Below are positions 1 through 12,300 of a stretch of 64,000 nt of DNA, one piece after another. The translations under genes were made by a program, and so were the position numbers. The stretch spans positions 15,945,691 to 16,009,690 of the forward strand of contig OZ023185.1 in NCBI GenBank assembly GCA_963995505.1. Reading direction: 5' to 3'. Under the pieces are notes generated by a model. That model had not been told where the DNA came from and searched no databases. It saw only the letters and a list, made by a program, of their open reading frames with translations. The DNA comes from Hypericum androsaemum (lineage: Eukaryota; Streptophyta; Magnoliopsida; Malpighiales; Hypericaceae). Numbering within the stretch: the first letter of the stretch is position 1; every line of letters begins with the position of its first letter.

Positions 1-530
1 AGTATCAGATAAACACAAATCAATATGCACCATATTGATTGACGTTATCTGGATACAACAACAAGGTAACGCCAAAAGAATATTTAAACCAAAATCTACA
101 CAAATTCCTGGCAAGTCTAACCTAGATGCCACACAAAATACCCAAGTTACGGAGGGTCGAAACTCCGAAATTGATCTTGTCCACATGCTGCATCCTTGAT
201 CGCTTGGAGGATTTTGGAGGTATCTTTCTCCCAAGACAACTCCGAACCAATCGCGAGACTCCATGCTTCCGCGAAAAGATCCGCACATAGAACTTCATCT
301 TGAACCTCCATTCCAACAATAAGTGAGCTGAGGCTTAACTTCGATGAAGACCTTTTTGGTGACATAATCTTCACTTTACGAAGCAGAACCTTCAAGAGGG
401 CTGCAACTTTTTTCGTAGATTTTCTGGCTCGACAACTTGATCTAGTTAGGGGCTTTGGGATCAAGACTCTATCTGCTCCCTATCGGTTGATCACTTTAGG
501 CGTTTGTACTCTGAGGAGGAGGTGTCCCGA
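1..530. other. left edge, no recognised gene
   Basis: This stretch lies before the first recognisable LINE sequence. The minus strand has one open frame of 105 codons (147-464) with a lysine/serine-rich N-terminal half and an acidic, tryptophan-containing C-terminal half. I do not recognise it. It could be an exon of a gene running off the left edge, or chance. No splice sites or promoter could be tied to it. Confidence 0.3.
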
Positions 531-3160
531 CCGGTCTTCCCATTCTTCGGGAGATGCTTTTTCTGACCGGCATCTCGGAGACCTTCACTTACTGGATTAT
601 GGAGTGTGTTTTGACTTCTTCGATGAGAGTCTTTTAGAATGGGGAGAAGACCGATGCCTTCCTCCCGACCTGCGGGATTCGACAGGGCGATCCTATGTTC
701 CTTTACCTCTTTGTTCTTTGTATGGAGAGACTCTCGCATGATATTGAACAGCTGGTGCAGGATGATAGATGGGCCCCTGTCCGCCTGATGCATAGTGCTC
801 TCCCCCTCCCAGCTGATGTTTGTCGATGATCTGATCCTCATTTGCGAGGCCTCTATTTCCCAGGCTGAGGTGGTTCATGACCTTCTGTGGTTGTTCGGGG
901 CAGTGTGTTAATCTACCCAAGTCTAAGATCATAGTGTCCCAGAACATCTGCTTGGAGTTGGCCAGCCAGCTAAACGATGTGATGGGTATCCCCTGACTTC
1001 GAACTTGGGCCAGTACTTGGGCATCCCGAATGACCTTAGACGAGACCGTCGTCAGTCATACCACAATATTCTTGAGAAGCTCTATGGTAGGATGGCTAGA
1101 TGGAAGGCTAGATCCTTGAGCAGGACATGTCGTCTGACGCTCGCCCGCTCAGTTCTGTCCTCTATCCCCTCCCATACGATGCAGACGAATTTGCTACATG
1201 CTGGTCTTTATTATGATATGAACAGTTGTATTTGTCAGTTCATTTGGGACTCCTACTAAGATCACCAGTGAATTCACCTCATCGATGCGGATACCTTGTG
1301 CCTCCCTACGGAGGCAGGTGGCCTTGGTCTTCACCCGGTGCAGAAAGTCAATATGGCTTCCTTTGCCAAGCTGCCCTAGAGATTTATACAATCTCAGGAC
1401 CCCCTCTGGGCGCAGATTCTAATTGGCAAGTATGATACATATGGCACTGACCTGGATCTGCTAAAGTCAAAGCAAAGCTCATCTACCACCTGATGGCCAT
1501 GGTGAAGGCCCATCTGGCCCTTGCCACAGTCTCTGTCAGAACGTGGGTAATGGTCTTCGTACTTTTTTTAGGATGACTCGTGGCTCTCTCTTTCCCCCCT
1601 TCGGAACCACCTCCTTGGTGATCTCCCTATGGAGGACGCCGGGAAGAGGGTGGCAGATTATTGGTCCCCTAGTAATAGTTGAGACATTCTTTGTTTGAAG
1701 GCCCTTCTTCCTCTGCATATTATCGGCTCTCTGACTTCAACTTTTTTGCAAATCTTACTAGCTTGGACGGACTCGTTATCCTGGAGTCTCGCTCAGGATG
1801 AGCGTTTCTCTACTCAGTCACTGTATAGATTTCTGTGCAGGGATGAGGAGATACAGCCTCCTAATCCTATCTGGTCTCAGATTTGGGCCCTACAGGTTCC
1901 AGAGAGGATTTGATTTTTCATATGGCTGTCCTGTCATTGTAGGTTGATGACGAATGTAGAGCAGACTCAAAGGCATTTCACTAAGGATGATACATGCCCG
2001 AGATGTGGCATTGAGTCTGAGTCGCTAATGCACATATTCTGTGACTGCAGGTTCTTTAGGTTGGTGTGGAGGGCCCTTTTGTCTCGTCTACCACGGGGCT
2101 TCTACACTGAGATGGATCCTCGCCGGTAGCTCTCGGCCAATATCTTTGACACCACTACTCCCACGACTAGCCCACCTTGGGCTACGACCTTCATGACTGC
2201 TTGCTGGTAGCTTTGGAGATGGCAGATAGATTTGGCTTTTCAACCAGGCGCCACCTCGAGGCACCCCCTTCTCTCATTACTTCACAAGCATGGGAGTTTG
2301 CTTGTGTCCTCGCAGACCGGAATACACTATTATCCCCCCGTCGGGAGATCCTAGTCTTATGGCAGTGACCTACGGAGGGCTTCATCAAGCTCAATACAGA
2401 TGGAGCTTTGATGGATAACCTGGGTCCTGCAGGGGCTGATGGTATCATCAGTGACTCGGGTAGTATTTGATTATGCGATTTCGCTAAGGGCATTAGTAGC
2501 TGTACCTCTTTGGCTGCAGAGATTTGGGCCCTAATTTTCGGGCTTGAGCTGGCATGGGAAAGGGGGTTCAGGAGGGTTCTGGTGGATTTGGACTCGTCTC
2601 TGGCCATCTTTCATGTTGGACATCCTGTGGACTGTGCACACCCCCTTGCTACCCTCATTTCGAGGGCGAGAGAGCTCCTGGCGCAGGACTGGGAGATTGA
2701 TCTTCATCATACCTAGCGGGAGGGTAATCGTGTGACAGATGGCTTTTCGAAGTTTGCTCTTGAGATATCTTTTGAGTATGTTGTCTTTGATGCTCCCCCG
2801 AAGTTTTGTATTGATTTGTATTTGAATGACTTGAGTGGAGCGAGTCTCTCCCCGTGTACTCGTATGTCTAGAGTAGTTGATGGCGTTGAGCCTAGGCGGG
2901 TTCCTCCTTCCCGAGTTGTATTACCTAGTGACGGTGCAAGGCCAGGTTATGCAATATCCCAAACGTCAAGGGGGGATTTTCCTTCCCGATGTACTCTTTT
3001 CCTATCACGAATTTTTTCCACTGGGTTTTCTCATGACGAGGCTGGCGGTCGCAATCTCACAAGAGGCCGAGAGGGGACCTTACACTTAGTAAGATATAAT
3101 TGACCATTTTGTTTATATATTTAGGGATCTTTGCCCCTCTACTTCCAAAAAAAAAAATCA
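530..3160 (+). pseudogene. 5'-truncated LINE (non-LTR retrotransposon), decayed
   Basis: This is the C-terminal part of a plant L1-type LINE ORF2 (reverse transcriptase plus RNase H), broken by many stops and frameshifts. In order: an RT palm segment around 580-740 containing a GIRQGDP-like motif and FVLCMERLS; the catalytic FVDDL at about 815-835 after a frameshift; an RT thumb-like stretch at 1005-1260 (YLGIP, MARWKARSLS); a zf-RVT zinc-binding segment at 1944-2120 (CPRCG...SLMHIFCDC); and an RNase H domain from about 2380 (KLNTDGA) to 2720 (AAEIWAL). The 3' end is an A-run at about 3149-3160. The endonuclease and ORF1 are absent, as expected for 5' truncation during target-primed reverse transcription. 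It cannot encode a working protein. No clear target duplication was found. Confidence 0.85.
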
Positions 3161-3200
3161 AAGGTGATAACCTTCACATTCCCACCAAGCGCCCTAATAG

Positions 3201-3736
3201 TGTAAGTGGGGCTCCTTCCGGTATTATTCTTTTGGGACTTCACAATTTTGATTAATTTATTCTAATTCTTACGAAAATGAGTAGCTTGAGTTAATCTTAT
3301 TTTACTTTCGCGAAGGTATCTTTAGATTTATCAACAATCACATGGTGTTTGAAGTTTTACAAATCATAAAGATATTATTAAAAGAGTCGTTTTTTAAATA
3401 TGATCTAATAACGTTCGACTCTTAATACAAAAATTTTACAGTATGAATATTAAATATTTGTTAAAAAATATTTACTATTTTAAAAAAATTATATCCAGTT
3501 CAAATCTAAATTAGTTGGTGCACTAAGTATTGAAGTGATATAAACCAAAAAAAAATATCTTCAGATTTTGTATACTAGATTTCGACAGGTTATGTGCATT
3601 ATTCTTTTGATTTCACAAGCCTTTTGGTAAAGTAAAATAAGATTAACTCAAGCTACCCATTTTCGTAAGAATTAGAATAAATTAATTAAAATTGTGAAGT
3701 CCCAAAAGAATAATACCGGAAGGAGCCCCACTTACA
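3201..3736. mobile_element. fold-back element with ~108-bp terminal inverted repeats
   Basis: The sequence at 3201-3308, starting TGTAAGTGGGGCTCC, returns as its near-perfect reverse complement at 3629-3736, ending GGAGCCCCACTTACA. The 320 bp between the arms is AT-rich and contains no gene. Long terminal repeats and short size suit a Mutator-type or fold-back MITE. I could not find a convincing target duplication at the ends, so the family is undetermined. Part of the core (3425-3560) resembles the dispersed AT-rich repeat also seen near 6700-6885. Confidence 0.75.
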
Positions 3737-4126
3737 TTCTATTCCAAATAGATGGAAAACGTGGCAATAACAACACCGAAAAATACACTGAACTCTGTTT
3801 TGTTTGGCTGTTATACATTTTTTTAAGAAGTTGAACATAGCTAATGTCGGGTAAACTAATAGTTATAGTTAATTCAAATAATAAAAAGTTAGACTATATT
3901 TAAGTTTTACAAATATAAAAAAATATTATTGAGAGATTCATATGGTCCGACAATAATCGTCTCGTAATAAATCTAAACACGAGGGAATTTAATATTTTGC
4001 AGTGCTAGCTCGGGTGTTTTTTTTTCCACGATTTTTTTTCATTAAATTTTATCGTGGTAAGAATTTTATTGAGATCCGGAACTACAACCTCATACTCGTA
4101 CGAGAGAATTTATAATAACATTAAGT
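3737..4126. other. AT-rich intergenic, nothing recognised
   Basis: AT-rich sequence with homopolymer runs and stops in all frames. No gene, repeat unit or RNA gene was recognised. Confidence 0.5.
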
Positions 4127-5668
4127 TTTTTTTGATAAGTTGAGGTTTTATTAATATTGTAAACAGTATATACATAGTAACATCAAAGATAACAACCTTG
4201 AATAAAAAGGACCCCGCCCCAGCACACATGAAAGATTACTGTTGCATTTGACAGCTCAAATGCAAGAGCAGACTAAAGGTGAACAGCGAGCAGCAAAAGG
4301 AGATCCACCCGGCAATAGCAGCAAGAAGAACATTGGCCAAGAAACCCCATTAGTTGTCAAGAGATTCAATGAACAGTATAATATCTTGACCAGCTAAAAT
4401 ATTGATCGAGTTCGACTACCTAAACTACTCTTGAATCTTTTGCAAGATGGAGAGGACAAGACGGTCATGATTGTAGCGATCCTCTTGAAAGATTACATGA
4501 TTCCTATGAAGCCAAAGATTCCACATTATAGCTGCATAAATCGCAAACTATATTTTTTCGGATTTGGCCTCCCCCACCAAAGCCCATCCAGCCATCCAAA
4601 AAGGAGTGAACATCCTTCCCACCTCCCCAAGAAATACCAATCTTCCGGACAAAATAGTCCCAAAATTTTCTTGCGAAAGAGTAGCGAACGAAAAGATGGT
4701 TAGTTGTTTTATCAAAAGTTTTCGCAAATGGGATATAAACAATCCCAAGCTTGTAACATTCTTACTTATAAAAAAAAGCTTGTAACATTCTTCTCCTTAT
4801 CATGTTGTCTCTTGTTTTCAAGCAGTTTTGGAGTTGAACCCAAAGGAAGCACTCGACCTTATAGGGGATTTTGCCAGTCCACAGCTTTGCGAGGTTAGAC
4901 ATCCGATAAGATGGCTGAAATTGATCTTTAAGGTGTTTGTCATACATGCCTTTCACACTAAACCCCACATCTCCAAGGTGAGTCCAAGTAATCTTGTCTA
5001 GCCTATCACATTGCAACCTGACCGTAGAGAGAAGGTCTATCAACAGAATTACTTGACTGTCTTCCCTGATGAAGAAACGACGATGTTACTTTTGCCCCTC
5101 CCACGAGCCACATTCCTCCACTTTTGAGGTTTTCTGAGTTGACACCAAATAGAGAGCCGGAAATCTCACCATCAACGGCTCCTCACACAACGAGAAGTCT
5201 CTCCAAAAGGAGAATAAGTTCCCACGTCCAACCTCCAATTGAAAGCTCGAGAAGAAGCTGTTGTAAATGTCCAAATCATCAGCTGCAATTTTACAAATTC
5301 CAGCCCAAATTCCATCACCTTTGGCCAGGGGAAAGAACATCGCCATTGAGCAAGTGAATCTGTAGATGTCTGCAATAAATTTTGCCCAAAACGATCCGGG
5401 GTTGCTAAGGAATCTGGAGATCCATTTCAGTAAAAGAGAATGATTCTTGATCATGAGGTTATCGACTCCGAGCCCACCCATATCCTTCGATTTCGTCACA
5501 GAATCCCAATTAACCAATGAGGATTTCGTCAATTTCGTGTTTCCCGACCATAGGAATTTTCTCATCCTTGCCTCAATTGACTTGAAGACACCACAAGGCA
5601 TCTTAAAGATAGACGACAGTACTGACTTCACCAAGGTTGTAATACCATTAAGTAACTTGTAAATGTTG
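4127..5668 (-). pseudogene. 5'-truncated LINE relic on the minus strand
   Basis: Read on the minus strand, 5634-5086 encodes the tail of a LINE reverse transcriptase, with motifs such as MRKFLWSG, KDMGGLGV and NLMIKNHSLLLKW. It is followed at 5043-4762 by a zf-RVT segment (WTHLGDVGFSVKGMY, KLWTGKIPYKVECFLW). The 3' end of the element appears as a T-run on the plus strand at about 4127-4134. The orientation is opposite to the LINE at 530-3160, so these are independent insertions. Stops and truncation make it non-functional. The two protein fragments are less decayed than those of the first LINE, which suggests a younger insertion (inference). Confidence 0.8.
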
Positions 5669-6016
5669 TAGATATTTTTATGAAGTACAATTACTTATAA
5701 AAAAAGCTAACGTACTAGTACATTAGGCTTTCGCCCCAGAAGAAGATTCGATTACGCTAGTGCGGAACGTGGTCCAAATAATAACTTTTGGAAGGATATA
5801 ATTAATTATACTACATATTTAGCAAAAAGGAAAAGAAATGCCTTGTAATATCCACCCAAAACTCCTCGATCCCATCGGAGTTGCATGGTCAAACTTTCTC
5901 CTCCTTTTCAAAATAAAATTTACGTATCAAGAAAAACTTTCGCTTCTTTCTTTGGCTTAGACGATCGCAAACGAGAGAAGAAGTTGGGTTAAATGCTCTC
6001 ACTCTCCGTATGTTTG
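5669..6016. other. intergenic, nothing recognised
   Basis: Non-coding stretch between the minus-strand LINE and the first hAT MITE. No gene or repeat was recognised. Confidence 0.4.
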
Positions 6017-6024
6017 TTAGAGAT

Positions 6025-6577
6025 TAAGGGTGAGTAAAAAATTCGGTATCTGTTATCACTATTTGATATCCGAAATTTTTTCGGATTTAGATACAGATAA
6101 TTATAAATTTAGACTCGGATACGGATTATCGAAAATAAATATTTCGGACTCGAATACGGATACAAATAATGAAATTGATATTTCGGATATGCAATTTAAA
6201 AATTGAGCCCATTAAATAAAATAAAAATTACAAGTAGCTATATCTAACCATAGTCCACAAAATTAAGCCCATTAAAAATTACTAAGTCAAGAAACCTACC
6301 CACTCCCCCGATCACTAAATTTCAATTTCCCCAAATAAGAAAAGTAGAAAAAATCAGGTTTCTTTGAATGCCTCCACTCGTTAAAGTTTCATTTTCTTTG
6401 AAGACTTGAAAAAATAGATAGTTCGGATTATCAGTATCCATATTCGAAAAAAATTCGGATAACGGATATCAGATAGTGGAAAGTTCGGACTCGGATACTA
6501 AAAATACTTATTCAGATATTTCGGATAGTTGAAAATTCGGATAGTTCGGATACGGATAATTTGAATGCTCACCCCTA
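6025..6577. mobile_element. hAT-type MITE, TCGGATA-rich
   Basis: The ends are TAAGGGTGAG on the left and the inverse of TAGGGGTGAGCA on the right, the same terminal sequence as the larger MITE at 7161-7952. The flanks TTAGAGAT (6017-6024) and GTTGAGAT (6578-6585) match at 6 of 8 positions, consistent with a decayed 8-bp hAT target duplication. Both subterminal regions are dense in TTCGGATA-like words in direct and inverted orientation, as expected for transposase-binding subterminal repeats. No coding capacity is present. Confidence 0.75.
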
Positions 6578-6585
6578 GTTGAGAT

Positions 6586-7152
6586 AGTTACTTTGGCCCC
6601 TATTTTTCTTAAAGTTACTATGTTGCCCTTTGTAGTTTGGAATTTTTTAAACTTTGATGTCTCGATGTAGGGTAGCAATAACCAACAAACACTAAGATTG
6701 AATGGTGAATATGTTATTATAACTTAATCAAATTTCGAGTTTGAATTATTGAGAACATAATAATATTAAATATTTGTTAGATTAACTTTGCAAACTTTCA
6801 AAAAATTTACTCAGTTTGAATCTGGATTAGCTAGATAAGTTGGCCGAATTCCGGGTAGTATAAACTATAAACCAACAAAATTGGGGTGGCAATGGGTTGA
6901 ATGGAATATAAATTTCTTTTAGAGATTAGATTACCCTTCAAAAATAAAAGACTATATAAGATTCTGTAAGTGTCACGGAGCCCATTGGGCCATTCATTTG
7001 TTGAAAGATAAAACATCAAAGTCTATGCCTTATCGGATCTTCCAACTAGAAGTTTCGAGAACGATTGAGCTCATGGGCTTCGGCCAAGCCCAACGCTATC
7101 TGTAGTTCGTAAGATAGAAGTTGTAATTTAACGCCAACTCTTTTTTTTAATA
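6586..7152. other. intergenic with a diverged dispersed repeat
   Basis: AT-rich sequence. Part of it (about 6700-6885) resembles the core of the fold-back element near 3425-3560 and the terpene-synthase intron at 42053-42197. Shared words are TTAAATATTTGTT and TATAAACCAA, and the 42.1-kb copy has a box-B-like GTTCGATTC. It may be a diverged SINE or MITE family. No gene was seen. Confidence 0.35.
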
Positions 7153-7160
7153 GAAGGAAC

Positions 7161-7952
7161 TAGGGGTGAGCAAATGGGATCGGTATTCGGGATATCCCGA
7201 AATTATTTCGGTATTCGGGAGTTCGGGATCGGGAGTTCGGTATTCGGGAGTTAATTCGGTAAGGTTTTTCAGAAAATTTCGGTAATTTCGGTATTCGGGA
7301 TCGGTTCGGTATATACCGGTATTATTTCGGTAATACCGAAAATCCCAAAGTACTAAAGTGTAATTTTACCCACCTATATATATATGGGAAAAATACACTT
7401 TCCTCCCCTTCCACTCCCACTTCCAGAGACACGTTCTCTCTCCTCCTCCTTTCTTCTCTTCTCCCCCTTTCTTCTCTTCTCCCCCGCTCCCCCCCCCCCC
7501 CCCCCCCTCCTCTCTCTCTCGATCTCGACCGGCCGACCAGCGACCGGCCTCTCGGCCACCACCACCGCAGTCACTCCTCCACACCTCGTGGCCACTCTTC
7601 CAAGTTACAACCTCCCTCAGGTTAGGGTTTCGAATTTGGAGGTTTTGAGAATTAGGTTAGAATTTAGGAACTTTGAACTTTTGTGGGTTAATCTTCTTGG
7701 AGGAGATGAGAGGATTAGATTTTTTGTATTAGGATGGAGAACTTGATTTTCTTTTTTTTCTGAATTAGTTTTTTTATTTAAAAATTCGGGATTTTTGGGA
7801 TTTTCGGTATAATCCCGAAATTTTAATTCGGTATTTGGGATATCCCGAAATTATTTCGGTTCGGGATCGGTAGGGGTTTTTTTTAAATTTCGGTATTCGG
7901 GATTTTCGGTATTCGGTATTCGGGATCGGGATATCCCGAATGCTCACCCCTA
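7161..7952. mobile_element. hAT-type MITE with perfect 8-bp target duplication
   Basis: Terminal inverted repeats TAGGGGTGAGCA...TGCTCACCCCTA are flanked by an exact 8-bp direct repeat GAAGGAAC (7153-7160 and 7953-7960), the hallmark of hAT transposition. About 170 bp at each end is almost wholly built from TTCGGTA and TTCGGGA words in both orientations. The centre (about 7370-7760) is different: a short TATA run, a C/T-rich tract including a run of C residues at about 7488-7506, then GC-rich sequence ending in TCAGGTTAGGGTTTCG, which reads like a captured 5' leader of a plant gene. There is no transposase, so the element must be mobilised in trans. Confidence 0.9.
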
Positions 7953-7960
7953 GAAGGAAC

Positions 7961-8600
7961 GCTACTTCTTTTCGCGTCCTCCAAATATACATCTAAGTAT
8001 GATTGAAGAGGTACATCCGATCAGATGATACATAATAAAAAGTCAAAACTAAAGATGATGACAACTAATATTTCAGTAGTACATCCGCCAAACGGGTTTG
8101 AACAGATTTGTACTGGCTGATTTTAAAAGGGTCGGATTCAGTGCTGCTGGTGCCAGCAACATAGTGCTGTTGATGACTAACAATGATACAACTGAGAATT
8201 AACAATAGTATAATATGTGATTAATATTAGTACAGATGCGTACAACACACGACACACACTAATATTTGAAGTCACACAATGATACAATACAAAACTAACA
8301 ATGGTACAACATGCAACTAATAACAGTACAACTCTGTTATACAATGATACAATGCTTATACATACAAAATTCTAAAATTGTCCCTATGTAATATTTGATA
8401 TTAGAAAATTTTCATCGTGCGTGTGGACCGACCTACGTTATTCGAATCTTGCTGCTGGGCCAGCACTCAATCCGTCCGATTCTAATCCATTTGTCATAAC
8501 TGGCCAATCCATGTGATTATTGGTGGCCGGAGAGTCGAGGCTTAGCTCGTAGTGCTTTATAAGAACAATCGACACTAATCCTTTACAAAAAAAACAATCG
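7961..8600. other. intergenic upstream of the ATXR3-like gene
   Basis: AT-rich stretch with loosely repeated ACAATGATACAAC-like words (about 8165-8360). No gene was recognised. It separates the hAT MITE from the GC-richer upstream region of the methyltransferase gene. Confidence 0.4.
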
Positions 8601-9347
8601 ACACTAACGGTGGATTATAGCGTTGGGAGGAGAGCACAGCGAAACAAAGCAATAAAAAAGGAACGAGCTAGCTATTATATTATAACAACACATAAAATCC
8701 CAAGTAATCACCAAGTCAACGGCGGTCGTCCGCTCCACCTCCTCCATCCTCCCAAGTCCCAAATCCAACCGCGCGGGGGCAACCAGGTAATTTCCAGTCC
8801 ACGTCACGCCCAGATGGTACTAAAAATCTGTACGCGAGAGGGGGGAAAAGAAGAGAGAGAGAAACGCTCGAACGAAGGTCTCGTCCTCCTCCACCAGACC
8901 AAGAACAAACCCAAAAAACGCGAACGCGCGAATAGAACTTACAAAGATATAGCGAAGCCCGAGAGGAGAAATTTCAATATTCCCGTTTTGCCCCTCGGCT
9001 CGTTCCCATTGTTTCTCCCGATCTGGTGTCCCTCTCCAATTTCGCGTCCCCCGATCTATCCATCTCCTCAGCTCCCGTGGATAGAGGTGAGAGTTTCTCC
9101 CCTTCCTCGGGTCCATGGGGGATTGGAGGCTCGTTAGAGCTGGGTTCCGTTTCGGTTTGGAAGGTTTTTACTGAGTTGGTTGTTTGTTTGTCTCTTGCAG
9201 GAATTTCTAGGGTTTCTTCGGCGGGGTGGGAGGTGGCGAGTAATGAGCATCGATAGCCCCGGGGGCTGGAGGAGAAGAGCGAGGAGCTAGGGTTTTCGCG
9301 GAGATTTCGGTCTCCCAAGGTGGGGGGAATACTGGAGGGCTTCTTCC
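8601..9347 (+). promoter_or_regulatory. promoter and spliced 5' leader of the ATXR3-like gene
   Basis: Base composition shifts from AT-rich to mixed and purine-rich here. A 5' leader intron is well supported: donor AGAG/GTGAGAG at 9087 and acceptor CTCTTGCAG ending at 9200, with a pyrimidine-rich stretch before it. The remaining leader runs to the start codon at 9348. No consensus TATA box was obvious, which fits a broadly expressed gene. The transcription start cannot be placed from sequence alone. Confidence 0.55.
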
Positions 9348-12300
9348 ATGGGCGATGGAGGTGTGGCATGCATGCCGTTGCAGCAACATACTAACATCAT
9401 GGAGATGTTTCCCGACATGACGACGACGACGACGACCACGCATTGCGCTGCCGCGGCTGCTGCCAGTGCGAATATCGCTGCTGGGGACGCTAAGGACGAG
9501 AGCAAGAGTAGTAATGGGACTACTAAGAGTAATGGGACGGGTTTGAAGACGAAGCGAATGGTTAAGAGGATTGTCAAGGTGAAGAAAGTAGTCACGGTGA
9601 AGAAGCCTGTGGTGGTTGGAGCTGCTGCTTCCGACAAGGCGAGGAAAGTGGTTCAGGGGAACAAGGAGGATGTTGAGGAAGGCGAGTTGGGAACATTGAA
9701 GTCTCCGCCGAGAGTGGAGGTGGAGAAGGAGATTGGGGAGTCTGCTGAGGTTGATAATGGGGAGAAGTCGAGGAGAGAGGAGGTGGAGGGAGTGGAAGCT
9801 GTTCCTGGGAAGCCGTCGCGCAAGGGGGACTCTTCCAGAGAGGATTTTGAGAAAGGAGAGATCATCCCCGACAGGTGGCAGAGCAAAGGTTGCAAGTACG
9901 AGATGAGCAGAGATCAAAGCCCTCCTGGAAAATACTGCGGCGAAGACAGTTCTAGAAGAAAAGATATCAGTAGAAGTGGGAATATGCAGCTTATCAAAAG
10001 TACAATGCGTTGGGAGGGCGGACATGACAGAAGTACTGGAAGAATCAGTTCAAGAAGTGTGGATGAAGAGGGTTCTTATAGAGGTGACAACAGCAATGGA
10101 CGGAGCCATAGCAGGGAGAATCCTATGGGGAACAGATTGAAGCGATTTGGTTCTGATTCGGGAGGAATTGATCGGAAGCATTTTGGGGATTATGAGGATT
10201 ATATGTGTTCAAAAAGCAGAAGAATGGGAGAGGATGGTTACCGCACAGCCAACTCGGAGTATTACTCACGTCACACAGCTGATAAGTTCTATAAAGGTTC
10301 TGGTTCTTCTTCCTCCCGGATTTTTGCTTCAGACAAGTACTCCATCAGGCATCATGAACCTACTTTGTCTTCCAAAGTTGTTTATGATAGGCATGGCCGG
10401 AGCCCTGCTCATTACGAGCGGTCTCCGTTTGACAAGGGGCGGTTCTATGATCCCAGGGACCGGAGTCCACTTCCACTGCGGGGCGACAGATCTCCATTTG
10501 GCCGAGAAAGATCTCCCTATGGAGGAGAGAGGACTCTATTTGCTCGAGAAAGATCTCCGTATGCAGCGGAGAGGACTCCATTTGCTCGAGAAAGATCTCC
10601 ATATGGAGGAGAGAGAACTCCTTATGGTCGAGAAAGATCCCCATATGGGGAGAGGACTCCTTATGGCCGTGAAAGATCACCATATGGACGCGACCGATCC
10701 CCATATGGAGGAGAAAGGACTCCACATGGACACGAGAAATCTCCATATGGACGTGAGAGATCCCCATTTAGTCGTGGGAAATCCCCACTCCTACGGGACA
10801 AATCTCCCTATGATCGAGGTCGGAATTATGAGAACAGATGCAGGAGTCCTGTTTATTCAGAACGATCTCCCCAGGATAGGGGTCACCATCACAGTCGCAG
10901 GGATCGCGTTCTAAATGTTTTAGAGAGGTCTCCACCTGATCGCAGTAAGCCTGATGGTCATCGAGAAGCTAGCCGAAAAGGAGGTGCAGGTGAGAAGAGG
11001 AGTTCTCAGAACATCAGTAAACGACAGGAGGATAAAGTTGTTAACAAGAACTCGAGTGCTCCAGACATTCCAGTACAGGAAAAAGTGGCTGAAGATAGAC
11101 CTGATGCCATTGTTCCCAGTGGGACAGAAGAGAAAGATGCTATTTGTGAACCTCACATTGATGAGCAGTCTCAGATTCCTAGTGTGGATGAATCTACTCA
11201 TGCTGATGTACCTCCCCAAGAGGATTTCCCATCAATGGAGGAAGATATGGATATTTGTGATACACCACCTCATGTTCCTGTAGTGGCTCATGTTCCCTTG
11301 ATGCCAGATTCTTCAATGGGTAAATGGTATTACCTTGATTACTCTGGTGTGGAGCAGGGACCTTCAAGGTTATTTGACTTGAAGGCACTTGTGGATGATG
11401 GAGTTTTGCTCTCAGACCACTTTGTTAAGCACATGGATGCTGACAGATGGATTACTGTTGAAAAGGCAGTTTCACCTGTGGTGGCTCCAAATTTTCCATC
11501 CATTTTTCCAGAAGCCGTAACTCAGCTAGTGACACCTCCAGAGGCACCGGGTAATGTATTGACAGATAATGGAGATACTGGGCAAGTTAGCATGCAGAAT
11601 ATCGAAGACGCACCTACAACTTCTTTGCAAACAGAAGGTCGTGCCTGCAATAGCACAGCTGCTTCTGAGTCTTTGGAAGACCTGAAAGTTGATGAAAGAG
11701 TTGGGGCTCTGTTAGAGGGGTTTACCATGGTTCCTGGCCGGGAACTGGAAACAATTGGAGGTAAGTCTAATCTGTAACATTAGCATTTTTCCTTTTATGT
11801 AATTAATACGTTCTGTTAACTTCTTGATTTAATTTTTACTTTCTTCATATATTCTGGTGGGAAATTTCTTATGATGTTCACGTCTTTGCAATTTTTTTGT
11901 TCTCCAGAGATTTTGCAGATGACACTTGAACATATGCCATCAGAGGTATGGGGAATGTCAGAAGGTAATACATTTGTCCCCTCTACATCTTGTTTTGACT
12001 AATTGGCTTTCTGATACAGCAATGCTCAATTACGCTTCACTGTAGTGCTCAGAAAAATTGATCTATGTGCTTGGTTCCTTCATTTGGGTTAACTAGGATT
12101 ATCTGAATTTCTGTGTTTGGCCCATATTGCTGGCAGTTAGTTGTAGTTCTATGTTGCCTAGATCTGCCTAAGGCTTTTTGGTTGAAGCTTTCTTTTAGAT
12201 GTTACCAGTGCTGGCTCTACGTTTACGGTCTACAGAAGTGAGATTCCTTCACTTCTGTGCCAACTAAATGATTCGTTGCAGATATTGATAAATCTCTACT

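Noticed and set aside
7366..7746. Glycine- or proline-rich proteins in the hAT MITE
   Set aside because: Frames arise from the C/T-rich tract; no start context, domain or conservation.
10147..10914. 255-codon alternative frame inside ATXR3 exon 1
   Set aside because: It overlaps the S/T-P repeat and exists because the repeat lacks stops in this frame; the main frame is conserved with ATXR3.
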